From Ascidia mentula (Eukaryota; Chordata; Ascidiacea; Phlebobranchia; Ascidiidae), in contig OX387203.1 of NCBI GenBank assembly GCA_947561715.1, positions 11,222,001 to 11,286,000 on the forward strand: DNA of 64,000 nucleotides. Reading direction: 5' to 3'. Numbering within the stretch: the stretch's first letter is position 1; every line of letters starts with the position of its first letter. A model generated the notes under the pieces. It saw only the letters and a program-made list of their open reading frames with translations, searched no databases and was not told where the DNA came from. Of this stretch, positions 37,001 to 52,148 are shown piece after piece. The position numbers and the translations under genes are program-made.

Positions 37001-40000
37001 GCAAAAGCAATACTGGAGTATCAGCGTTTTCCACTGTATAATAAAGCTTGTACTGCAAAAAAATATTTTTTATCGAAAAGTCATATACTGCAAAATGGAC
37101 AAGTGCTGAAATCGCATAGTTACATACGTTGTGCAACCGCAAAAGCAATACTGGAGTATCAGCGTTTTCCACTGTATAATAAAGCTTGTACTGCAAAAAA
37201 TTATTTTTTGTCGAAAAGTCATACACTGCAAAATGGACAAGTGCTGAAATCTCATAGTTACATACGTTGTGCAACCGCAAAAGCAATACTGGAGTATCAG
37301 CGTTTTCCACTGTATAATAAAGCTTGTACTGCAAAAAAATATTTTTTATCGAAAAGTCATATACTGCAAAATGGACAAGTGCTGAAATCGCATAGTTACA
37401 TACGTTGTGCAACCGCAAAAGCAATACTGGAGTATCAGCGTTTTCCACTGTATAATAAAGCTTGTACTGCGAAAAAAATATTTTTTATCGAAAGGTCATA
37501 TACTGCAAAATGGACAAGTGCTGAAATCGCATAGTTACATACGTTGTGCAACCGCAAAAGCAATACTGGAGTATCAGCGTTTTCCACTGTATAATAAAGC
37601 TTGTACTGCAAAAAAATATTTTTTATCGAAAAGTCATATACTGCAAAATGGACAAGTGCTGAAATCGCATAGTTACATACGTTGTGCAACCGCAAAAGCA
37701 ATACTGGAGTATCAGCGTTTTCCACTGTATAATAAAGCTTGTACTGCAAAAATTATTTTTCTTCGAAAAGTCATACACTGCAAAATGGACAAGTGCTGAA
37801 ATCTCATAGTTACATACGTTGTGCAACCGCAAAAACAATACTGGAGTATCAGCGTTTTCCACTGTATAATAAAGCTTGTACTGCAAAAAAATATTTTTTA
37901 TCGAAAAGTCATATACTGCAAAATGGACAAGTGCTGAAATCGCATAGTTACATACGTTGTGCAACCGAAAAAGCAATACTGGAGTATCAGCGTTTTCCAC
38001 TGTATAATAAAGCTTGTACTGCAAAAAAATTATTTTTTGTCGAAAAGTCATACACTGCAAAATGGACAAGTGCTGAAATCTCAAAGTTACATACGTTGTG
38101 CAACCGCAAAAGCAATACTGGAGTATCAGCGTTTTCCACTGTATAATAAAGCTTGTACTGCAAAAAATTATTTTTTGTCGAAAAGTCATACACTGCAAAA
38201 TGGACAAGTGCTGAAATCTCAAAGTTACATACGTTGTGCAACCGCAAAAGCAATACTGGAGTATCAGCGTTTTCCACTGTATAATAAAGCTTGTACGGCA
38301 AAAAATTATTTTTTGTCGAAAAGTCATACACTGCAAAATGGACAAGTGCTGAAATCTCAAAGTTACATACGTTGTGCAACCGCAAAAGCAATACTGGAGT
38401 ATCAGCGTTTTCCACTGTATAATAAAGCTTGTACTGCAAAAAAATATTTTTTGTCGAAAAGTCATACACTGCAAAATGGACAAGTGCTGAAATCTCATAG
38501 TTACATACGTTGTGCAACCGCAAAAGCAATACTGGAGTATCAGCGTTTTCCACTGTATAATAAAGCTTGTACTGCAAAAAAATATTTTTTATCGAAAAGT
38601 CATATACTGCAAAATGGACAAGTGCTGAAATCGCATAGTTACATACGTTGTGCAGCCGCAAAAGCAATACTGGAGTATCAGCGTTTTCCACTGTATAATA
38701 AAGCTTGTACTGAAAAAAATATTTTTCATCGAAAAGTCATATACTGCAAAATGGACAAGTGCTGAAATCGCATAGTTACATACGTTGTGCAACCGCAAAA
38801 GCAATACTGGAGTATCAGCGTTTTCCACTGTATAATAAAGCTTGTACTGCAAAAAATTATTTTTTGTCGAAAAGTCATACACTGCAAAATGGACAAGTGC
38901 TGAAATCTCATAGTTACATACGTTGTGCAACCGCAAAAGCAATACTGGAGTATCAGCGTTTTCCACTGTATAATAAAGCTTGTACTGCAAAAAAATATTT
39001 TTTATCGAAAAGTCATATACTGCAAAATGGACAAGTGCTGAAATCGCATAGTTACATACGTTGTGCAACCGCAAAAGCAATACTGGAGTATCAGCGTTTT
39101 CCACTGTATAATAAAGCTTGTACTGCAAAAAAATATTTTTTATCGAAAGGTCATATACTGCAAAATGGACAAGTGCTGAAATCGCATAGTTACATACGTT
39201 GTGCAACCGCAAAAGCAATACTGGAGTATCAGCGTTTTCCACTGTATAATAAAGCTTGTACTGCAAAAAATTATTTTTTGTCGAAAAGTCATATACTGCA
39301 AAATGGCCAAGTTCTGAAATCTCATAGTTACATACGTTGTGCAACCGCAAAAGCAATACTGGAGTATCAGCGTTTTCCACTGTATAATAAAGCTTGTACT
39401 GCAAAAAAATATTTTTTATCGAAAAGTCATATACTGCAAAATGGACAAGTGCTGAAATCGCATAGTTACATACGTTGTGCAACCGCAAAAGCAATACTGG
39501 AGTATCAGCGTTTTCCACTGTATAATAAAGCTTGTACTGCAAAAAAATATTTTTTGTCGAAAAGGCATACACTGCAAAATGGACAAGTGCTGAAATCTCA
39601 TAGTTACATACGTTGTGCAACCGCAAAAGCAATACTGGAGTATCAGCGTTTTTCACTGTATAATAAAGCTTGTACTGCAAAAAAATATTTTTTATCGAAA
39701 AGTCATATACTGCAAAATGGACAAGTGCTGAAATCGCATAGTTACATACGTTGGGCAACCGCAAAAGCAATACTGGAGTATCAGCGTTTTCCACTGTATA
39801 ATAAAGCTTGTACTGAAAAAAAATATTTTTCATCGAAAAGTCATATACTGCAAAATGGACAAGTGCTGAAATTGCACAGTTACATACGTTGTGCAACCGC
39901 AAAAGCAATACTGGAGTATCAGCGTTTTCCACTGTATAATAAAGCTTGTACTGCAAAAAAATATTTTTCATCGAAAAGTCATATACTGCAAAATGGACAA

Positions 40001-42895
40001 GTGCTGAAATCGCATAGTTACATACGTTGTGCAACCGCAAAAGCAATACTGGAGTATCAGCGTTTTCCACTGTATAATAAAGCTTGTACTGCAAAAAATT
40101 ATTTTTCTTCGAAAAGTCATACACTGCAAAATGGACAAGTGCTGAAATCTCATAGTTACATACGTTGTGCAACCGCAAAAGCAATACTGGAGTATCAGCG
40201 TTTTCCACTGTATAATAAAGCTTGTACTGCAAAAAAATATTTTTTATCGAAAAGTCATATACTGCAAAATGGACAAGTGCTGAAATCGCATAGTTACATA
40301 CGTTGTGCAACCGCAAAAGCAATACTGGAGTATCAGCGTTTTCCACTGTATAATAAAGCTTGTACTGCAAAAAAATATTTTTTGTCGAAAAGTCATACAC
40401 TGCAAAATGGACAAGTGCTGAAATCTCATAGTTACATACGTTGTGCAACCGCAAAAGCAATACTGGAGTATCAGCGTTTTCCACTGTATAATAAAGCTTG
40501 TACTGAAAAAAAATATTTTTCCTCGAAAAGTCATATACTGCAAAATGGACAAGTGCTGAAATTGCACAGTTACATACGTTGTGCAACCGCAAAAGCAATA
40601 CTGGAGTATCAGCGTTTTCCACTGTATAATAAAGCTTGTACTGCAAAAAAATATTTTTCATCGAAAAGTCATATACTGCAAAATGGACAAGTGCTGAAAT
40701 CGCATAGTTACATACGTTGTGCAACCGCAAAAGCAATACTGGAGTATCAGCGTTTTCCACTGTATAATAAAGCTTGTACTGCAAAAAATTATTTTTTGTC
40801 GAAAAGTCATACACTGCAAAATGGACAAGTGCTGAAATCTCATAGTTACATACGTTGTGCAACCGCAAAAGCAATACTGGAGTATCAGCGTTTTCCACTG
40901 TATAATAAAGCTTGTACTGCAAAAAATTATTTTTTATCGAAAAGTCATATACTGCAAAATGGACAAGTGCTGAAATTGTATAGTTACATACGTTGTGCAA
41001 CCGCAAAAGCAATACTGGAGTATCAGCGTTTTCCACTGTATAATAAAGCTTGTACTGCAAAAAAATGTTTTTCATCGAAAAGTCATATACTGCAAAATGG
41101 ACAAGTGCGGAAATCGCATAGTTACATACGTTGTGCAACCGCAAAAGCAATACTGGAGTATCAGCGTTTTCCACTGTATAATAAAGCTTGTACTGCAAAA
41201 AATTATTTTTTGTCGAAAAGTCATACACTGCAAAATGGACAAGTGCTGAAATCTCATAGTTACATACGTTGTGCAACCGCAAAAGCAATACTGGAGTATC
41301 AGCGTTTTCCACTGTATAATAAAGCTTGTACTGCAAAAAATTATTTTTTGTCGAAAAGTCATACACTGCAAAATGGACAAGTGCTGAAATCTCATAGTTA
41401 CATACGTTGTGCAACCGCAAAAGCAATACTGGAGTATCAGCGTTTTCCACTGTATAATAAAGCTTGTACTGCAAAAAAATATTTTTCATCGAAAAGTCAT
41501 ATACTGCAAAATGGACAAGTGCTGAAATCGCATAGTTACATACGTTGTGCAACCGCAAAAGCAATACTGGAGTATCAGCGTTTTCCACTGTATAATAAAG
41601 CTTGTACTGCAAAAAATTATTTTTTGTCGAAAAGTCATACACTGCAAAATGGACAAGTGCTGAAATCTCATAGTTACATACGTTGTGCAACCGCAAAAGC
41701 AATACTGGAGTATCAGCGTTTTCCACTGTATAATAAAGCTTGTACAGCAAAAAAATATTTTTTATCGAAAAGTCATATACTGCAAAATGGACAAGTGCTG
41801 AAATCACATAGCTACATACGTTGTGCAGCCGCAAAAGCAATACTGGAGTATCAGCGTTTTCCACTGTATAATAAAGCTTGTACTGAAAAAAATATTTTTC
41901 ATCGAAAAGTCATATACTGCAAAATGGACAAGTGCTGAAATCGCATAGTTACATACGTTGTGCAACCGCAAAAGCAATACTGGAGTATCAGCGTTTTTCA
42001 CTGTGTAATAAAGCTTGTACTGCAAAAAAATATTTTTTGTCGAAAAGTCATACACTGCAAAATGGACAAGTGCTGAAATCTCATAGTTACATACGTTGTG
42101 CAACCGCAAAAGCAATACTGGAGTATCAGCGTTTTCCACTGTATAATAAAGCTTGTACAGCAAAAAAATATTTTTTATCGAAAAGTCATATACTGCAAAA
42201 TGGACAAGTGCTGAAATCGCATAGTTACATACGTTGTGCAGCCGCAAAAGCAATACTGGAGTATCAGCGTTTTCCACTGTATAATAAAGCTTGTACTGAA
42301 AAAAATATTTTTCATCGAAAAGTCATATGCTGCAAAATGGACAAGTGCTGAAATTGCACAGTTACATACGTTGTGCAACCGCAAAAGCAATACTGGAGTA
42401 TCAGCGTTTTCCACTGTATAATAAAGCTTGTACTGCAAAAAAATATTTTTCATCGAAAAGTCATATACTGCAAAATGGACAAGTGCTGAAATCGCATAGT
42501 TACATACGTTGTGCAACCGCAAAAGCAATACTGGAGTATCAGCGTTTTCCACTGTATAATAAAGCTTGTACTGCAAAAAATTATTTTTTGTCGAAAAGTC
42601 ACACACTGCAAAATGGACAAGTGCTGAAATCTCATAGTTACATACGTTGTGCAACCGCAAAAGCAATACTGGAGTATCAGCGTTTTCCACTGTATAATAA
42701 AGCTTGTACAGCAAAAAAATATTTTTTATCGAAAAGTCATATACTGCAAAATGGACAAGTGCTGAAATCGCATAGTTACATACGTTGTGCAGCCGCAAAA
42801 GCAATACTGGAGTATCAGCGTTTTCCACTGTATAATAAAGCTTGTACTGAAAAAAATATTTTTCATCGAAAAGTCATATACTGCAAAATGGACAA

Positions 42896-45800
42896 GTGCT
42901 GAAATCGCATAGTTACATACGTTGTGCAACCGCAAAAGCAATACTGGAGTATCAGCGTTTTCCACTGTATAATAAAGCTTGTACTGCAAAAAAATATTTT
43001 TTATCGAAAAGTCATATACTGCAAAATGGACAAGTGCTGAAATCGCATAGTTACATACGTTGTGCAACCGCAAAAGCAATACTGGAGTATCAGCGTTTTC
43101 CACTGTATAATAAAGCTTGTACTGCAAAAAAATATTTTTTATCGAAAGGTCATATACTGCAAAATGGACAAGTGCTGAAATCGCATAGTTACATACGTTG
43201 TGCAACCGCAAAAGCAATACTGGAGTATCAGCGTTTTCCACTGTATAATAAAGCTTGTACTGCAAAAAATTATTTTTTGTCGAAAAGTCATACACTGCAA
43301 AATGGCCAAGTGCTGAAATCTCATAGTTACATACATTGTGCAACCGCAAAAGCAATACTGGAGTATCAGCGTTTTTCACTGTATAATAAAGCTTGTACTG
43401 CAAAAAAATATTTTTTATCGAAAAGTCATATACTGCAAAATGGACAAGTGCTGAAATCGCATAGTTACATACGTTGTGCAACCGCAAAAGCAATACTGGA
43501 GTATCAGCGTTTTCCACTGTATAATAAAGCTTGTACTGCAAAAAAATATTTTTTGTCGAAAAGGCATACACTGCAAAATGGACAAGTGCTGAAATCTCAT
43601 AGTTACATACGTTGTGCAACCGCAAAAGCAATACTGGAGTATCAGCGTTTTTCACTGTATAATAAAGCTTGTACTGCAAAAAAATATTTTTTATCGAAAA
43701 GTCATATACTGCAAAATGGACAAGTGCTGAAATCGCATAGTTACATACGTTGGGCAACCGCAAAAGCAATACTGGAGTATCAGCGTTTTCCACTGTATAA
43801 TAAAGCTTGTACTGAAAAAAAATATTTTTCATCGAAAAGTCATATACTGCAAAATGGACAAGTGCTGAAATTGCACAGTTACATACGTTGTGCAACCGCA
43901 AAAGCAATACTGGAGTATCAGCGTTTTCCACTGTATAATAAAGCTTGTACTGCAAAAAAATATTTTTCATCGAAAAGTCATATACTGCAAAATGGACAAG
44001 TGCTGAAATCGCATAGTTACATACGTTGTGCAACCGCAAAAGCAATACTGGAGTATCAGCGTTTTCCACTGTATAATAAAGCTTGTACTGCAAAAAATTA
44101 TTTTTTGTCGAAAAGTCATACACTGCAAAATGGACAAGTGCTGAAATCTCATAGTTACATACGTTGTGCAACCGCAAAAGCAATACTGGAGTATCAGCGT
44201 TTTCCACTGTATAATAAAGCTTGTACTGCAAAAAAATATTTTTTATCGAAAAGTCATATACTGCAAAATGGACAAGTGCTGAAATCGCATAGTTACATAC
44301 GTTGTGCAACCGCAAAAGCAATACTGGAGTATCAGCGTTTTCCACTGTATAATAAAGCTTGTACTGCAAAAAAATATTTTTTGTCGAAAAGTCATACACT
44401 GCAAAATGGACAAGTGCTGAAATCTCATAGTTACATACGTTGTGCAACCGCAAAAGCAATACTGGAGTATCAGCGTTTTCCACTGTATAATAAAGCTTGT
44501 ACTGAAAAAAAATATTTTTCATCGAAAAGTCATATACTGCAAAATGGACAAGTGCTGAAATTGCACAGTTACATACGTTGTGCAACCGCAAAAGCAATAC
44601 TGGAGTATCAGCGTTTTCCACTGTATAATAAAGCTTGTACTGCAAAAAAATATTTTTCATCGAAAAGTCATATACTGCAAAATGGACAAGTGCTGAAATC
44701 GCATAGTTACATACGTTGTGCAACCGCAAAAGCAATACTGGAGTATCAGCGTTTTCCACTGTATAATAAAGCTTGTACTGCAAAAAATTATTTTTTGTCG
44801 AAAAGTCATACACTGCAAAATGGACAAGTGCTGAAATCTCATAGTTACATACGTTGTGCAACCGCAAAAGCAATACTGGAGTATCAGCGTTTTCCACTGT
44901 ATAATAAAGCTTGTACTGCAAAAAAATATTTTTTATCGAAAAGTCATATACTGCAAAATGGACAAGTGCTGAAATCGCATAGTTACATACGTTGTGCAAC
45001 CGCAAAAGCAATACTGGAGTATCAGCGTTTTCCACTGTATAATAAAGCTTGTACTGCAAAAAAATATTTTTTATCGAAAAGTCATATACTGCAAAATGGA
45101 CAAGTGCTGAAATCGCATAGTTACATACGTTGTGCAACCGCAAAAGCAATACTGGAGTATCAGCGTTTTCCACTGTATAATAAAGCTTGTACTGCAAAAA
45201 AATATTTTTTATCGAAAGGTCATATACTGCAAAATGGACAAGTGCTGAAATCGCATAGTTACATACGTTGTGCAACCGCAAAAGCAATACTGGAGTATCA
45301 GCGTTTTCCACTGTATAATAAAGCTTGTACTGCAAAAAATTATTTTTTGTCGAAAAGTCATACACTGCAAAATGGCCAAGTGCTGAAATCTCATAGTTAC
45401 ATACATTGTGCAACCGCAAAAGCAATACTGGAGTATCAGCGTTTTTCACTGTATAATAAAGCTTGTACTGCAAAAAAATATTTTTTATCGAAAAGTCATA
45501 TACTGCAAAATGGACAAGTGCTGAAATCGCATAGTTACATACGTTGTGCAACCGCAAAAGCAATACTGGAGTATCAGCGTTTTCCACTGTATAATAAAGC
45601 TTGTACTGCAAAAAAATATTTTTTGTCGAAAAGGCATACACTGCAAAATGGACAAGTGCTGAAATCTCATAGTTACATACGTTGTGCAACCGCAAAAGCA
45701 ATACTGGAGTATCAGCGTTTTTCACTGTATAATAAAGCTTGTACTGCAAAAAAATATTTTTTATCGAAAAGTCATATACTGCAAAATGGACAAGTGCTGA

Positions 45801-47040
45801 AATCGCATAGTTACATACGTTGGGCAACCGCAAAAGCAATACTGGAGTATCAGCGTTTTCCACTGTATAATAAAGCTTGTACTGAAAAAAAATATTTTTC
45901 ATCGAAAAGTCATATACTGCAAAATGGACAAGTGCTGAAATTGCACAGTTACATACGTTGTGCAACCGCAAAAGCAATACTGGAGTATCAGCGTTTTCCA
46001 CTGTATAATAAAGCTTGTACTGCAAAAAAATATTTTTCATCGAAAAGTCATATACTGCAAAATGGACAAGTGCTGAAATCGCATAGTTACATACGTTGTG
46101 CAACCGCAAAAGCAATACTGGAGTATCAGCGTTTTCCACTGTATAATAAAGCTTGTACTGCAAAAAATTATTTTTTGTCGAAAAGTCATACACTGCAAAA
46201 TGGACAAGTGCTGAAATCTCATAGTTACATACGTTGTGCAACCGCAAAAGCAATACTGGAGTATCAGCGTTTTCCACTGTATAATAAAGCTTGTACTGCA
46301 AAAAAATATTTTTTATCGAAAAGTCATATACTGCAAAATGGACAAGTGCTGAAATCGCATAGTTACATACGTTGTGCAACCGCAAAAGCAATACTGGAGT
46401 ATCAGCGTTTTCCACTGTATAATAAAGCTTGTACTGCAAAAAAATATTTTTTGTCGAAAAGTCATACACTGCAAAATGGACAAGTGCTGAAATCTCATAG
46501 TTACATACGTTGTGCAACCGCAAAAGCAATACTGGAGTATCAGCGTTTTCCACTGTATAATAAAGCTTGTACTGAAAATAAATATTTTTCATCGAAAAGT
46601 CATATACTGCAAAATGGACAAGTGCTGAAATTGCACAGTTACATACGTTGTGCAACCGCAAAAGCAATACTGGAGTATCAGCGTTTTCCACTGTATAATA
46701 AAGCTTGTACTGCAAAAAAATATTTTTCATCGAAAAGTCATATACTGCAAAATGGACAAGTGCTGAAATCGCATAGTTACATACGTTGTGCAACCGCAAA
46801 AGCAATACTGGAGTATCAGCGTTTTCCACTGTATAATAAAGCTTGTACTGCAAAAAATTATTTTTTGTCGAAAAGTCATACACTGCAAAATGGACAAGTG
46901 CTGAAATCTCATAGTTACATACGTTGTGCAACCGCAAAAGCAATACTGGAGTATCAGCGTTTTCCACTGTATAATAAAGCTTGTACTGCAAAAAAATATT
47001 TTTTATCGAAAAGTCATATACTGCAAAATGGACAAGTGCT
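42896..47040. repeat. 2,070-bp higher-order repeat (15 monomers), two tandem copies plus an earlier relative
   Basis: Rare variants repeat at exactly 2,070 bp: acatacattgtg at about 43,329 and 45,399, and acgttgggcaacc with its tggg at 43,751 and 45,821. A related block lies 3,999 bp earlier (tggg at 39,752); single tggg monomers also occur near 48,442 and 63,343. This marks segmental amplification within the array. Confidence 0.8.
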
Positions 47041-49270
47041 GAAATTGTATAGTTACATACGTTGTGCAACCGCAAAAGCAATACTGGAGTATCAGCGTTT
47101 TCCACTGTATAATAAAGCTTGTACTGCAAAAAAATATTTTTCATCGAAAAGTCATATACTGCAAAATGGACAAGTGCGGAAATCGCATAGTTACATACGT
47201 TGTGCAACCGCAAAAGCAATACTGGAGTATCAGCGTTTTCCACTGTATAATAAAGCTTGTACTGCAAAAAATTATTTTTTGTCGAAAAGTCATACACTGC
47301 AAAATGGACAAGTGCTGAAATCTCATAGTTACATACGTTGTGCAACCGCAAAAGCAATACTGGAGTATCAGCGTTTTCCACTGTATAATAAAGCTTGTAC
47401 TGCAAAAAATTATTTTTTGTCGAAAAGTCATACACTGCAAAATGGACAAGTGCTGAAATCTCATAGTTACATACGTTGTGCAACCGCAAAAGCAATACTG
47501 GAGTATCAGCGTTTTCCACTGTATAATAAAGCTTGTACTGCAAAAAAATATTTTTCATCGAAAAGTCATATACTGCAAAATGGACAAGTGCTGAAATCGC
47601 ATAGTTACATACGTTGTGCAACCGCAAAAGCAATACTGGAGTATCAGCGTTTTCCACTGTATAATAAAGCTTGTACTGCAAAAAATTATTTTTTGTCGAA
47701 AAGTCATACACTGCAAAATGGACAAGTGCTGAAATCTCATAGTTACATACGTTGTGCAACCGCAAAAGCAATACTGGAGTATCAGCGTTTTCCACTGTAT
47801 AATAAAGCTTGTACAGCAAAAAAATATTTTTTATCGAAAAGTCATATACTGCAAAATGGACAAGTGCTGAAATCGCATAGCTACATACGTTGTGCAGCCG
47901 CAAAAGCAATACTGGAGTATCAGCGTTTTCCACTGTATAATAAAGCTTGTACTGAAAAAAATATTTTTCATCGAAAAGTCATATACTGCAAAATGGACAA
48001 GTGCTGAAATCGCATAGTTACATACGTTGTGCAACCGCAAAAGCAATACTGGAGTATCAGCGTTTTTCACTGTGTAATAAAGCTTGTACTGCAAAAAAAT
48101 ATTTTTTGTCGAAAAGTCATACACTGCAAAATGGACAAGTGCTGAAATCTCATAGTTACATACGTTGTGCAACCGCAAAAGCAATACTGGAGTATCAGCG
48201 TTTTCCACTGTATAATAAAGCTTGTACTGCAAAAAAATTTTTTTTATCGAAAAGTCATATACTGCAAAATGGACAAGTGCTGAAATCGCATAGTTACATA
48301 CGTTGTGCAACCGCAAAAGCAATACTGGAGTATCAGCGTTTTCCACTGTATAATAAAGCTTGTACTGCAAAAAAATATTTTTTATCGAAAAGTCATATAC
48401 TGCAAAATGGACAAGTGCTGAAATCGCATAGTTACATACGTTGGGCAACCGCAAAAGCAATACTGGAGTATCAGCGTTTTCCACTGTATAATAAAGCTTG
48501 TACTGAAAAAAAATATTTTTCATCGAAAAGTCATATACTGCAAAATGGACAAGTGCTGAAATTGCACAGTTACATACGTTGTGCAACCGCAAAAGCAATA
48601 CTGGAGTATCAGCGTTTTCCACTGTATAATAAAGCTTGTACTGCAAAAAAATATTTTTCATCGAAAAGTCATATACTGCAAAATGGACAAGTGCTGAAAT
48701 CGCATAGTTACATACGTTGTGCAACCGCAAAAGCAATACTGGAGTATCAGCGTTTTCCACTGTATAATAAAGCTTGTACTGCAAAAAATTATTTTTTGTC
48801 GAAAAGTCATACACTGCAAAATGGACAAGTGCTGAAATCTCATAGTTACATACGTTGTGCAACCGCAAAAGCAATACTGGAGTATCAGCGTTTTCCACTG
48901 TATAATAAAGCTTGTACTGCAAAAAAATATTTTTTATCGAAAAGTCATATACTGCAAAATGGACAAGTGCTGAAATCGCATAGTTACATACGTTGTGCAA
49001 CCGCAAAAGCAATACTGGAGTATCAGCGTTTTCCACTGTATAATAAAGCTTGTACTGCAAAAAATAATTTTTTGTCGAAAAGTCATACACTGCAAAATGG
49101 ACAAGTGCTGAAATCTCATAGTTACATACGTTGTGCAACCGCAAAAGCAATACTGGAGTATCAGCGTTTTCCACTGTATAATAAACCTTGTACTGCAAAA
49201 AAATATTTTTAATCGAAAAGTCATATACTGCAAAATGGACAAGTGCTGAAATCGCATAGTTACATACGTT

Positions 49271-51900
49271 GTGCAACCGCAAAAGCAATACTGGAGTATC
49301 AGCGTTTTCCACTGTATAATAAAGCTTGTACTGCGAAAAAAATATTTTTTATCGAAAGGTCATATACTGCAAAATGGACAAGTGCTGAAATCGCATAGTT
49401 ACATACGTTGTGCAACCGCAAAAGCAATACTGGAGTATCAGCGTTTTCCACTGTATAATAAAGCTTGTACTGCAAAAAAATATTTTTCATCGAAAAGTCA
49501 TATACTGCAAAATGGACAAGTGCTGAAATCGCATAGTTACATACGTTGTGCAACCGCAAAAGCAATACTGGAGTATCAGCGTTTTCCACTGTATAATAAA
49601 GCTTGTACTGCAAAAATTATTTTTCTTCGAAAAGTCATACACTGCAAAATGGACAAGTGCTGAAATCTCATAGTTACATACGTTGTGCAACCGCAAAAAC
49701 AATACTGGAGTATCAGCGTTTTCCACTGTATAATAAAGCTTGTACTGCAAAAAAATATTTTTTATCGAAAAGTCATATACTGCAAAATGGACAAGTGCTG
49801 AAATCGCATAGTTACATACGTTGTGCAACCGCAAAAGCAATACTGGAGTATCAGCGTTTTCCACTGTATAATAAAGCTTGTACTGCAAAAAATTATTTTT
49901 TGTCGAAAAGTCATACACTGCAAAATGGACAAGTGCTGAAATCTCAAAGTTACATACGTTGTGCAACCGCAAAAGCAATACTGGAGTATCAGCGTTTTCC
50001 ACTGTATAATAAAGCTTGTACTGCAAAAAAATATTTTTTATCGAAAAGTCATATACTGCAAAATGGACAAGTGCTGAAATCGCATAGTTACATACGTTGT
50101 GCAACCGCAAAAGCAATACTGGAGTATCAGCGTTTTCCACTGTATAATAAAGCTTGTACTGCAAAAAATTATTTTTTGTCGAAAAGTCATACACTGCAAA
50201 ATGGACAAGTGCTGAAATCTCATAGTTACATACGTTGTGCAACCGCAAAAGCAATACTGGAGTATCAGCGTTTTCCACTGTATAATAAAGCTTGTACTGA
50301 AAAAAATATTTTTTATCGAAAAGTCATATACTGCAAAATGGACAAGTGCTGAAATCGCATAGTTACATACGTTGTGCAGCCGCAAAAGCAATACTGGAGT
50401 ATCAGCGTTTTCCACTGTATAATAAAGCTTGTACTGCAAAAAAATATTTTTTATCGAAAAGTCATATACTGCAAAATGGACAAGTGCTAAAATCGCATAG
50501 TTACATACGTTGTGCAACCGCAAAAGCAATACTGGAGTATCAGCGTTTTCCACTGTATAATAAAGCTTGTACTGCAAAAAATTATTTTTTGTCGAAAAGT
50601 CATACACTGCAAAATGGACAAGTGCTGAAATCTCATAGTTACATACGTTGTGCAACCGCAAAAGCAATACTGGAGTATCAGCGTTTTCCACTGTATAATA
50701 AAGCTTGTACTGCAAAAAAATATTTTTTATCGAAAAGTCATATACTGCAAAATGGACAAGTGCTGAAATCGCATAGTTACATACGTTGTGCAACCGCAAA
50801 AGCAATACTGGAGTATCAGCGTTTTCCACTGTATAATAAAGCTTGTACTGCGAAAAAAATATTTTTTATCGAAAGGTCATATACTGCAAAATGGACAAGT
50901 GCTGAAATCGCATAGTTACATACGTTGTGCAACCGCAAAAGCAATACTGGAGTATCAGCGTTTTCCACTGTATAATAAAGCTTGTACTGCAAAAAAATAT
51001 TTTTCATCGAAAAGTCATATACTGCAAAATGGACAAGTGCTGAAATCGCATAGTTACATGCGTTGTGCAACCGCAAAAGCAATACTGGAGTATCAGCGTT
51101 TTCCACTGTATAATAAAGCTTGTACTGCAAAAATTATTTTTCTTCGAAAAGTCATACACTGCAAAATGGACAAGTGCTGAAATCTCATAGTTACATACGT
51201 TGTGCAACCGCAAAAACAATACTGGAGTATCAGCGTTTTCCACTGTATAATAAAGCTTGTACTGCAAAAAAATATTTTTTATCGAAAAGTCATATACTGC
51301 AAAATGGACAAGTGCTGAAATCGCATAGTTACATACGTTGTGCAACCGCAAAAGCAATACTGGAGTATCAGCGTTTTCCACTGTATAATAAAGCTTGTAC
51401 TGCAAAAAATTATTTTTTGTCGAAAAGTCATACACTGCAAAATGGACAAGTGCTGAAATCTCAAAGTTACATACGTTGTGCAACCGCAAAAGCAATACTG
51501 GAGTATCAGCGTTTTCCACTGTATAATAAAGCTTGTACTGCAAAAAAATATTTTTTATCGAAAAGTCATATACTGCAAAATGGACAAGTGCTGAAATCGC
51601 ATAGTTACATACGTTGTGCAACCGCAAAAGCAATACTGGAGTATCAGCGTTTTCCACTGTATAATAAAGCTTGTACTGCAAAAAATTATTTTTTGTCGAA
51701 AAGTCATACACTGCAAAATGGACAAGTGCTGAAATCTCATAGTTACATACGTTGTGCAACCGCAAAAGCAATACTGGAGTATCAGCGTTTTCCACTGTAT
51801 AATAAAGCTTGTACTGCAAAAAAATATTTTTCATCGAAAAGTCATATACTGCAAAATGGACAAGTGCTGAAATCGCATAGTTACATACGTTGTGCAACCG
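49271..51900. repeat. 1,517-bp higher-order repeat, two copies
   Basis: The run of monomers starting with the frame-shifted variant tgcgaaaaaaatat (near 49,332) repeats near 50,848 at an offset of about 1,517 bp (eleven monomers minus 1 bp). Other monomers with the same marker occur near 31,397, 32,777 and 37,467, followed by similar variant orders. Confidence 0.7.
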
Positions 51901-52148
51901 CAAAAGCAATACTGGAGTATCAGCGTTTTCCACTGTATAATAAAGCTTGTACTGCAAAAAATTATTTTTTGTCGAAAAGTCATACACTGCAAAATGGACA
52001 AGTGCTGAAATCTCATTGTTACATACGTTGTGCAACCGCAAAAGCAATACTGGAGTATCAGCGTTTTCCACTGTATAATAAAGCTTGTACAGCAAAAAAA
52101 TATTTTTTATCGAAAAGTCATATACTGCAAAATGGACAAGTGCTGAAA

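Noticed and set aside
34067..37534. 1,155-codon plus-strand reading frame (and similar long frames on both strands across the array)
   Set aside because: It is 138-bp satellite read in a multiple-of-three register. Frames end wherever the A-run changes length, both strands are open, and no domain, start context or splice structure supports a gene.
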